Shown in pieces: positions 1 to 10,500 of a DNA stretch of 64,000 bases. The stretch's first letter is position 1. Each line of letters opens with the position of its first letter. Under the pieces are notes generated by a model. It was not told where the DNA came from and ran no database searches. It worked only from the letters and a program-made list of their open reading frames with translations. The translations under genes and the position numbers were made by a program. The DNA is from Bimastos eiseni. Taxonomy: Eukaryota > Annelida > Clitellata > Crassiclitellata > Lumbricidae. The DNA is taken from the NCBI GenBank assembly GCA_959347315.1, contig OY365808.1:1668107-1732106 (forward strand), written 5' to 3'.

Positions 1-389
1 AATTTAAATTTTATAAACCGTTTTTATCTTCTGCAGCCGTTAGACGCTCGTATCACAGCGAGTCGGAACGTAACTTTGGGTGTTGACATTGACCTTTTAA
101 CGACCTTACTCTATCAACAGCGGTTATCAGTCTGGCAATTTCATCTCTACTCGTCGTACTCTGATACGAATGTGCAGTGTCATCGAATGTTGCAAAGTTG
201 CCCCATGTAGGCGTCAACTGTACGAATAAGCCCCGCGCTGCGTCACATTACAGGAGCTTTGTTATGAGTACGTACCGGCCGGCCCTTTCGTCCTCAGCGC
301 CGTCGTTCTGTATCATGCATAGCTGTTGCACTGCTTCTGTTACTATCGGGTGATATCGAAAGCAACTCTGGGCCACTCTCCCGCAAAGT
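1..389. other. No gene recognised
   Basis: I see no coding exon in this stretch. It may be the 5' part of the decayed LINE that follows, since that LINE's endonuclease reading begins near position 420. No motif here proves this. Confidence 0.3.
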
Positions 390-1550
390 CCGGTTTAATA
401 AGTCTACATTAAAACCATCGTCTATAAACTTTGGTAGCTTCAACATCCGTTCAGCCATCCGTCGCTCAGCCATCATACATGACCTCATCAGAGACGAGAG
501 GCTGGACATACGGGCACTATGTGAACGTGGATATGGGCTGACACTCTTGATTGTATCAAGCGTGACATCGCTCCTGAAGGTTTCTCTGTTCTCCATGTTC
601 ATCGGAATAGATACTCAGGTCGCTCAGTGTCTGGCGGGGGTCTCGCTCTTGTCTATAGGTCCACGTTAGAGGCCAGCGTACATCCTCAATCCTCAAGGCT
701 CTGCACTTCCTCGTTTGAACTTCAACTAGTTCGTTTGGGTAGATCATCTTCATCTATAACTATTGGAAACATCTAACGCCCACCGGGTACAATAGGAGAT
801 TTCTACAACGACCTCGCCAACCTAATTTCATCCATTTGTGTTGAGGCTGGTGAAAGGCTTGTGCTCTGTGGAGATCTTAATTGACGTGGATCTGGAGGTC
901 GAATGAATAGCATTACTGGCCGATACCTTCGATACCTACGGTCTCCGCCAGTATGTTGAAATCCCTACCCGAGGAGATAACATCTTAGACGTTCTAGCAG
1001 CCGATGATCGAACAACAGTCTATGACACGCAAGTGAACGATGTTGGTCTTATATCGGATCACAAATTAGTACTTTGTAAAATAATGACTTCAATTCATCG
1101 CCAACCAGTGAGTCATGTATTTCGAAACATCAAAGCAATAGACCCTTTAACACTCAGTGACTTGTTAATTGACTCAGACCTATTCACAGCTCCTGCAAGC
1201 TGTGCAAACGATTTAGCAGAACAAATGAAAACAACAGTGTCACAGATATTGGACAAACTCACTTCGATTCAGACTTGCTACAGGCGACCATCTAAACCTA
1301 TTACTAGATGGCTCTCATCTGAAGCATCCCGTGCGAAGAAGGAACGTCGTCGACTTGAAAGAAAGTGGTAACATTCTGGACTTGATGAGGATAGACAGTG
1401 TTATTGTCGACACTGCCGTGTAACAAATAAACTCATAAACGATTCACGAAACTCGTATTTCTGCAGCCAACTTCAAAGTGCTGATAATCTTGATAATCTT
1501 AATTGCCTCGGGACCGATGGCTGCATGGCTTCGCGGTTGAAGTAATTATT
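390..1550 (+). mobile_element. Decayed CR1/L2-type LINE: endonuclease region
   Basis: Several plus-strand frames, broken by stops and frameshifts, together read like the apurinic-type (EEP) endonuclease of a CR1/L2-clade LINE. An N-terminal block near 425-480 reads NFGSFNIRSA-like. Near 485-560 there is DLIRDERLDI followed by ALCE (the catalytic Glu motif). Near 860-890 a GDLN-like block occurs, and at 1033-1371 an open stretch begins with VGLISDHKLVLCKI, which carries the SDH motif. The open stretch ends in a basic segment (ASRAKKERRRLERKW) typical of the linker between endonuclease and reverse transcriptase. No RT domain follows, so the copy is truncated as well as mutated. CR1/L2 rather than I-clade is inferred from motif style. 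No function is expected today. Confidence 0.7.
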
Positions 1551-1595
1551 TGCTAACCGGCATCATGTGGCTGTCAGAGGTGTTACACGCAGAGG

Positions 1596-1680
1596 GCAGT
1601 GGAGCACCGGCCCCCAGTTTTAAAACTAGGGGGAAAAACCCCCAGTTTTGGTGCTCAGTGCCCCCATTTACCCCAAATCA
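1596..1680. repeat. Nested hairpin of C- and G-runs
   Basis: GAGCACC is answered by GGTGCTC about 50 bases later. Between them, AAAACTAGGGGG pairs with CCCCCAGTTTT. A transposon terminus is possible, but no partner end or target duplication was found. Confidence 0.4.
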
Positions 1681-2939
1681 GTTCTGTATTTATGTTTCTC
1701 CAATATTTATATATTTTTATACGAGATGATTAAGGTATTGTGGGTCAATAAATTTCCGACAGTTCAAAGTCTGATTCTACGATTTGTGCTCACTTATTGC
1801 AAGTATAAAAACTGATTTACACAGAAGAATAATGCATGTTTGGTTAGTCATTCAACAATAATGTATCACTTTGTTCCTACCCAATATACAGAAAATTTCT
1901 GACAGTAAAATATTCGCCATTGTCTAAAAAAATAGTCTGGTGTGTGGTTTACAGTCATGAAGTTGGGACTGAGATCCCTGCCATGGCACAAATTTGTTTG
2001 GAAATGTCTGTTGAAACATCCACCTCCTAGCCGACTCCGCTATAATAAGAAGTTCCTAGCATGAAAGACTTACGTGGAGCTGTTCTCTTGTTGATGGAGG
2101 CTGGTGAAAGACTGCGGCTATCTACAGTTCTACGTAAGTCTACTGCGCGATCGGTCTTTCTTCCAGCATTCATCCAGCCCAACAGAGGTGTCCAGATAAG
2201 GCGCAGGGTACGGAGGCAAATGCCTCCAATTTCACCTAGGGGATATCTTTTTAGTCTTGCGGAATATTTTGCCTTCATTACCATTGGGACCGGGGGTTTT
2301 CCTCCATCACTCATGGGTAGTTTGACGCCCCTTGGGCCTGAGTCTACAATCGTGACCCATGACTTCCATTTTTTGCAGTCTGAGTATGAAAAAAATCGTA
2401 TCCCGAGAATCCAATTTACGAATCTAAAGTTGTCCCGTTGACCACGATTGACCACGGATATTGAATTGGGCGAAAAACTCACTCATTTGGAAATTGGCAA
2501 TAGTAAATTAGTTTCTGCTATTGATTGCAATGTGTCAACCAAGTGATCTCACAATAAACGAGTGTTAGGCCTACACAGACCTAATTAGTCAAGATGAGAG
2601 TGAGTGATGAACGCTGTTGAATTACCATGTTACCAGCCTCGTGATGAAAGAAAGATTAATTTGCATGCAATTTCACTGTATATTGTACAAAATAGTAGAC
2701 CCACTTCATAGTGTATTATTTAAAAGCGTCCTGCATATCTCATTTCTATGGAGTAATTATGATAAGATGATTTTTATTAAGATATTTTGTGCGCCTCCCC
2801 CCATTTTTATAAATTTCTGGAGGGGCAAAATTCAAGAAGTGGAGGGCAGAAAAAATCGTGCCATTTTTTGGGAAATTATGCCTCTCCAACTTTTCAAAAC
2901 CTTATTACACCTCTTGGCTGAAGTCAAGATGAAGATAAC
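1681..2939. other. Unassigned region with overlapping open frames
   Basis: Open frames overlap on both strands at 2027-2482 (151 codons minus, 126 codons plus). I recognise neither, and such mirror-image frames often arise by chance or from transposon debris. The minus frame has no clear domain. Around 2779-2930 are C-rich and G-rich segments that could belong to a decayed repeat. A coding role cannot be supported. Confidence 0.2.
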
Positions 2940-2964
2940 GATAAAAATAATAATAATAATTATG

Positions 2965-3021
<57 letters not shown>

Positions 3022-3025
3022 GAGA
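2940..3025. repeat. (AAT)n microsatellite
   Basis: An almost pure AAT/ATA trinucleotide tract. The open frames of Ile or Tyr runs that cross it are artefacts of the repeat. Confidence 0.95.
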
Positions 3026-3194
3026 TCAGGATAAAAAATAATAATATAAATGATGATTATAGTAATAATAGTAATATGGCTTTTACACACCTTTAAAACG
3101 CTTTTAACTCGCTCTATAAGTAGCGCTCCTCTTTATTAAAACTAGCGTGTTTACATAGACGCCGTCTAGTGCCGCCACCTTTACCTTTTGCCAG

Positions 3195-3300
3195 TTAGTC
3201 GCAGTTTAATTGCACGATGTCATAATAATCTTTATGAGCGTCGCCCTCCCTTTCTTAAGGCTTGGGACTGACGCAGTCAAATCTGAAGCATTCATGTTGA
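3195..3300 (-). repeat. S1 SINE-like repeat, antisense copy
   Basis: Contains the reverse of the S1 core: GCGTCGCCCTCC, a short gap, then GGCTTGGGACTG and CAGTCAAA. In the sense direction S1 reads CAGTGCCAGTCCCAAGCC, GGATAAAGGAGGAGGGCGACG, ATCTTTGTTATCACA, GTGTCGTTAAACTG. This copy is degenerate. Confidence 0.6.
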
Positions 3301-4365
3301 GAAATTCAGGTGTTTGAACAGGACATTGCGTTGTAGATTGTTGATTAACAGGAACTTATTATTAGGTATTTAAATAAGTGACTAGTCAAGGCTAGCGGTA
3401 TGCCATAAACACTGAACCAGAGCAAAGCCATGAAAATTAAGTTAGAGCCTAAACCAGAATCTTACCAAGAAATACTTTCGCCCGTTAGCCAATATAACGG
3501 ATTTCTCACTTTGAAAACAGGAACGATGTGCGTGAAAGTTTATGTGGTAAGTATGCATGTAGCATTTATTTGCAGACATGAAGAATTACGCCTGAGAGAT
3601 ACCCTGGGCAATGCCATATGCATGTACTAGTATACATGCATAAAAGTACGCACATATACGTACATACACCAAGACGCTTACACACTCACGCACACAAGCG
3701 CATGCCCACACGCCACTTAGTAAACAATTACGCATTGATATTTACATACATAGCCATAAATGCCATTACAAGTGGCTCTCGGAGTCTAACTTCGGATGTT
3801 CAAAGTTAAAAGGCATATTGTTTTGTTAAGCCTCAAGTGATAAACGTAATCGTTCAGATGCATTTAGAGTAGAGTGAGCAAAGTTCAGACTGAAGCTGAG
3901 CACAGCTGTTTACGTGCTAAGTGCGTTGCTCAGTTTGATCTTCGTGTTAAGCTCTTGAATTTGAATATTCCAAGTTCAGCTGTGTGTTTTAAATTCCTTC
4001 TGTTTTCTTTTACACATGTTTTCCGTTTCTCTAGGGAATATTCGAATTCTCACAGCTCGCGCCTCTTCCGACTCTGAAAATCACAAGAATAAATTAGCAT
4101 TGTTAAATAGTAATGGGAACAACAATGAGCAAATTAATTGTTATAATTTTAATAGTCACAATGACGATGATGAGGATAATGATAAAAATAATGAGTGTTG
4201 ACGCTATAATTACGATAGTACTTTTCTCCGAAAATCACAAAACAATAAAATTAAATTGTCGTGAGAATTATAATGAGTAAAAATTACAATAAAAGAAGTT
4301 TGGTAGTGGAAATAGCAATGAAAACGATGATGATGATGTGAAATCGAATCAACCTTCAAATAATC
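3301..4365. other. No gene recognised downstream of the receptor gene
   Basis: Apart from CA-rich stretches near 3650-3715 and scattered AAT-rich sequence near 4100-4350, I see no feature. This is the 3' flank of the minus-strand receptor gene. No clear polyadenylation signal could be chosen among the many A/T-rich candidates. Confidence 0.4.
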
Positions 4366-4563
4366 TTAATTTGATCCAATAGTGGAATTAACCTTATATC
4401 TGGATTTGATGGCGAATATAATATTGAATAGAACATATGAAGAGAGTAAGACTCCGAGAGCCACGCGATCGATAAAGCGAGCATTCGTTGTGAAGAGTAT
4501 AGCGACCGCGTGCCAAATGCAGACGACACAGAGTAGGATCATCGACAGAATGATGTACCTATC
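4366..4563 (-). CDS. pLGIC exon 6 (M3, M4, stop)
   Basis: Begins after TTTGTAG with DRYIILSMILLCVV (M3). After a linker of about eight residues (TTNARFID) comes M4. The frame continues through KSRYKVNSTIGSN to TAA at 4366-4368. A GTTAAT donor inside this exon would skip the last residues, but no downstream exon was found, so the read-through end was chosen. Confidence 0.82.
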   Translation of the reverse strand, partial: DRYIILSMILLCVVCIWHAVAILFTTNARFIDRVALGVLLSSYVLFNIIFAIKSRYKVNSTIGSN

Positions 4564-7500
4564 CTACAAAGAAAACAAGTTAATTTGGTATGAATACGAA
4601 CTGGGAAGAGCCACACAAATTATACAATGCAATGCGAACGTGATGTTAACGTTTGCTTATAAATATCGACCTTGTGGTTTCTATTTCGTGGAGTGATTGC
4701 ATTGCATGCTTTGCAAATATAACTGGATGTTAAAGACTTAGCATCTTTATTCAACTCATCCGGTGATTGCACTCTGACAGTGCCAGTCCCAAGCCTCGAT
4801 AAAGGAGGAGGATGACGTTAATGGTCTATGTTGTTATCACACAGTGTCGCTAAACTGCAACTACATACCTAGGATCTTAATGACAGGGTTAATAGTTCTT
4901 TGTTTTTATGGCGACGCTGGCTTAATATTACATGATCATTAGGGTCGCCCTTTTTCCTTTATTCAGGCTTCCCATTGGCTCCTCCCGATGACGACTAAGG
5001 TGGATTTGAAGTTGAGAAAAGTCTTTGTCACTGGGATTGAACCATGACAGACTATTTGGATAAATTTTTGAACGAATTTATGCCAATGTAGGAATGAGGC
5101 TAGTTCCAAGAATTTGCATACACTTGGCATCTGGAAAGGCCATTAAGATCTATAATTGGTGAACGAGACAGAGCCAATCAGATCTCGGTGTAAGTATACA
5201 TAATATTTTCACTTCAACAATTTATACTTTTATGCTATAGGATATATTGATTGGATTGGATCCAGAGCTAACGATAGCTTTTGACAACAAATGCCGTTGC
5301 CGTTGATAGAAATTTTCTTGACATAATATAACATCGTTGCAGTCACTTTTAATGACTTCTACAAATTCCAATTCTCTCTTTGGTGACTCGTTTCAAATGT
5401 AAATAAAAATGTGAATTGTGCAATAGAATGTCAATGTGTTAGCTATAGATGTAATTGTGAGACGACTGACTGACCAGGTAGGTGAGGTAGGGCACTTTTG
5501 GGATCGTACTGCTGACGGAGAACTTGAAGGTTACGTTTGAGAGAAGGATGAAAAAGGAGAGAGCGAGTCTACCGCTCACCAGGTGGACACCGACGTCGAT
5601 TGTGAACGTTGTGAAAATCATACTACAGATACAGATCTACGAAGATAATTACAGATACGTGTTTGCATTTATATAAAATTGATTTTATTACAAAGAATTT
5701 ACTGAGTGATGATTGTATGCAAAGTAAAGTTTACATGCTTGTAAACCTTATTAGTAAGGGAAAAGTTGTGTAAATGTAGTCCTAAACAAATTTAGTTTTT
5801 TGGTTTTTGATGTGTGAAAATTAATTGTTAAAATGTGCAATAGTTACGAAGGTCTTGTTTTGTTGCTTATGGGTTGATTTTATTGACGATTGTGTATATT
5901 AGGTGAAGGAATTGAGTTGGGTGATCTTGGTAAACATTATGCATAGCTACAGTATGTAAATATCTGGAAAATATGTTGCACTAGATTAAGAAATCTTGAT
6001 TGAAATTGAAGTTTGCTAAATGTTATTCACGACGTACTCAGGTACTAGTGCGTTGAGGGTACTGTTGCCTTCTTGCATCAAGTGTCTATGGGGCCGTTCA
6101 CATATTATATAACGCTCAAGGGGTCGGTAGGTGGGTTCCGGTTTTGTTAACGTTATATTGTGTAGGGTGGAGGGGGTAGGTTGAAGGTTTTGTTATATAA
6201 CAAACTTGTTTCAGCTTAGGCTATTTTGCCTGTTTGCCTGTCAATTGGAAATTCCATGTACTACGGATGTTCATTGTTTAATCGAAGTTCACTGTACGTT
6301 GTGAACCAAAACTAGCACCATTAGCTGCTACCTGGCATTCTTACTTATTATCTATAAACCCACTTTCAACAATTTCCTATTTGCAATGTTGACAATTTTC
6401 TGTGCATAGCTTTAAACGCTCTAAAATTCAATTCTGTATGCTTTGTTTTGATTTTGGTTTAAATTAAAATTAATTCACTTGAAACAATTATTTTGGTAGG
6501 TATTACCATAATGTTTGATTTCGTTTTCTATAGTATGTGTACATAGTTTGTGGTTGCTTAAATACCCAATTGTAGTTGTAGTATACACTCTGTATACATC
6601 ATACGCTATTAAATAGGCAGAGTAATGTTGTACCGCAAATCTATCGATAAATACCTGACAGTGCAATATTAAACCAATCCATTCTGTGTGATACTGTAAT
6701 GCTCATTTCTAGTGCAAAACAGGAAGGAAACTAAAATAGTGCTTTTAAATAGGATGTACGTCACTACCATGTATTATCATGTTTTAGTAGGCCTACATGT
6801 AGATAAATGGTGACAACTTTACTTCGCATACAACCATCACTAAATAAAAGTTTATTATGCTTGTAAGAACAGTTTATTATGCTTTTAAGAAAAGTTTATT
6901 ATGCTTGTAAGCCTTATTTGTAATGGAAAAGTTGTGTAAATGTTGTATTACACAAATTTAGTTGTTTTTTTCGTGTGTGCAAGTTGGACATAGAAACGTG
7001 CGATAGTTAACAAAGCCTTGTATTTTTTCTTATAAATTGGTTTATTGATAATTATATTGTCAAATAAAAGAATAGAATAAGATGAGCTTGGTGTAAACAT
7101 TATGAATATCGATAATCTGCAAGCCCAGGTAAATAATGGCAGTTAGAACTGGAACTTGTAGCAAATAGTGTCACTGAACGTGCTGTTTACTGTTGGGGTC
7201 CAGCGGAACCCAAGTTGGTCATATAAAGGAGTAAAATATGTTGATCGCATGAGGGTTAATGGAGTTGTATTAGAAAGTTAAAGTGAGTAATTTGAGATTT
7301 ATGAAAAGCTGTAATTCACTGTATTATACACACTGATAAATGAATGTTGGAAACATGCATTTTTAAAATTATTTCTGTAATAATGTTTGATAGAACAAGA
7401 ATATTAAGAAAATAATTCATGCTAGAAAATTCTTTACAAGTTTGACGATTAGAAAAATGTGCATAGAGATTGATCATAAACAATTTCTTTTTTCTTTTTA

Positions 7501-10500
7501 ACATTTCTTGATGCAAATATTAATGCAAATATTGTTACATTTGCATGAGATACCATATCACACGTATTATTGATGTTATTAATACCATTATTATTTATGT
7601 TGTAAAACAATGAACACTAATGACAGTTTAAAATTCAGACAGTTTTGAATGGTGTCTTTCAGACGCTATGAATTTATTTTCACTGTACTGTAAATGCTTC
7701 AAATTGTCTTCAACGGCCATAGATGTCATAATTATTATGACGTCGTTAAACTGTGGATTAATTAAAAATTCTGATTTGTCGTGGGCAGGAGGTCACAAGT
7801 AACGGCTGCTGAAAGCACCTTTTAACGCTTACTTCTGAAGCTATTTGAGCCTGCACTATATTAACAATTTAGGTATCGTTACACTGCATACCATACCATG
7901 ACAAGGATGACGTTCCAGATGAAGAACGTGGCCTTCCTCTTGACGATACAACACATGCACAGCAGTGGCTGCTTTTTCGTCGAACTACTGAAGGCATCAG
8001 ACACTGCTGTAGACCAGACACGAACCGTCTTCGAAAGGGTCCACAGCTGACGATGGGCAAACGTCTCTGTGTTGATCGTCGACTCCGTGTCCGGATCTCT
8101 GACTAGACTTAGCTCAGCGTCATCACGTGACGATAACAGCTTCACAGTCAACTCCTAAAGAAAAACAATCCATTGCATTAATAAGCGTTTTAGGATAATT
8201 CGCTCTGTCAATTCGCTGTCATTAAGTGGCAGTAGAAGTTTCACATTAACGGCACTGTCTGATAAGATTATGTCATTAGCGTCGCCCTACTCTTTCATTC
8301 AATCCTGAGACTGGCACTATCAGAGTGTAAACAGTGACGGAGTTAACATCATTAGATGGCTGGATGGATCCAGAGTTTATCGACAGCTTATGACAACAGT
8401 GGCGGTTGCCCTCGACAGAAATGTTTCTGGCATTTTACAGCACTCACAGCATTCATCAAGTGGTGGTGGTATCAGTGTCAGTATAACGACACTGTGATAG
8501 CACTGATCATTAGCGTTGCGCTATTCCTTCACCCAGGTTTGTGATTGCCACTGCTTGAGTTCTTGCGGTGAGGAGGGATCCAGAGTTTAACGACAGCTTA
8601 TGAAAACAGAGGTCGTTGCCGTCGACAGAAATTTGCTTGGCATTTGCAGCTTTGCGGCGATTAGTTTCGCTTTCCCGTATATAAAATATTTATTTCGAAA
8701 CGTTTCAAAAAATAGGAGTCTGCTCGTCAATCAATCGTGTATTACTTATGGTTTCTGTTTGCCTTATTGCACGTGGGAAGTTCCATCTTTATTTGACACT
8801 TGCACCTGATACTAACAAACACATCGATCGACTGTTTGTACTGCTGTTAGAGTAGGCTGACCAGGTATTGGAAACTAAAAACCGGGACAGTTGAATCGCA
8901 AAATAAATTTTTGATGTTGTCAATAATTATAATATAACTTCCACACATATTTATTTTATGCTTATGCATTATATTGGTATAACAGTTACTGAGTGGTTTT
9001 ATTGCAAATCATGCTTTTAAATTTAATTTTAAATTCGAAATTTATAAAATCAGTAACTCAAATTTTGGCATCTGAATGTATGCTTCTTAACATTTTTTGG
9101 CTGCTAACATTCTATCATACCAACTCTTGCATTTAAATTTAATTATTCGAAATTTATCAAATCAGTCGCTCATATTTGACGCTTGAATGTATGCTTTTTA
9201 AATCTATAAATATCACTAGTTTATACTTTCACCCATGAACTCACTCACTTTTTAGATTACTGTGGTGCAGCATCGTGCCTTCTCTGTTTTGGACCCTACC
9301 ACTTCGAATGAGCTTCCTCTGGATCTTTGGTTTCTAACTAGGATCTCCTCATCTTCTTTCTATTCTTCTATGAAATCGACATATCGAAGGCCTCCAATCT
9401 TTGATATCATCCTTCTTCATGGTCCATGTTTTAGATCCATAATGGCATCACACCTTATTGTTCGTTTATTCAAATCTTATTAATTTTTATTTTGCTTCTT
9501 GTCATCATAGAAGCAATCTTTCATGGGTGAAAGTATAAACTAGTGATATTTATAGATTTAAAAAGAAAGAACCAGAAACTAAGAATAGCTGTGAATTAGA
9601 AAGTAAGAAATGAATGGAGAACAGGAAATAGGAAAGAAAGGAAAGGTGGAAAGAAAGAATGAGATAGAAGCAAATACGAAGGAACGGTTCAGACCTGAAC
9701 GTCGAACGGATAATCCCCCAATTCGAGGCTTTCGGAGAAGCTTCCTCTGAGTTGCCTCTGTTCCTGAACGGTTGCTCTTCCGTCTGAGTCATACAATAGG
9801 TTGTAGACAACGGATTCCTTGACTCCGCTGAAGGCGTTCATCACTTGCAGCTCAGGGTTCCAGTGACTGGTCCATCGGTCGAACACTTCGATCGCGTTCT
9901 GTGAAACGCACCAAGACGAATCAATATTGGATTGTATTTGAGCATTTATAAAGCGCCTCTAGAGGGTTAGCCGTTCAGAAGCGCTGCCAGTGCACAAGTC
10001 CCTGCGAGAAGCTTTTGAAAAAAGTCAAGGAGGATGAAAGACTGCCAGATGGAATTTTAGAGCGATCAGATGGAGAAAGTGCATGCCCCAGAGAGTAGGA
10101 ACAATTGAAGAAAATGATCGAGACTGAGCCATAGCCATTATGATGATGATGATGATGGTGGTGGTGGTGATGGTGGTGGTGGTGGTGGTGGTGGTGGGGG
10201 TGGGGGTGATGATGATGGTGGTGGTGGTGATGGTGGTGGTGGTGGTGGTGGGGGTGGTGGTGATGGTGGTGGTGGTGGTGGTGATGGTGGTGGTGGTGGT
10301 GATGGTGGTGGTGGTGGTGGTGATGGTGGTGGTGGTGGTGGTGGTGGTGGGGGTGGTGGTGATGATGATGGTGGTGGTGGTGATGGTGGTGGTGGTGGTG
10401 GTGGTGGTGGGGGTGGTGGTGATGGTGGTGGTGGTGGTGGTGATGGTGGTGGTGGTGGTGATGGTGGTGGTGGTGGTGGTGGTGGTGGTGGTGGTGGGGG

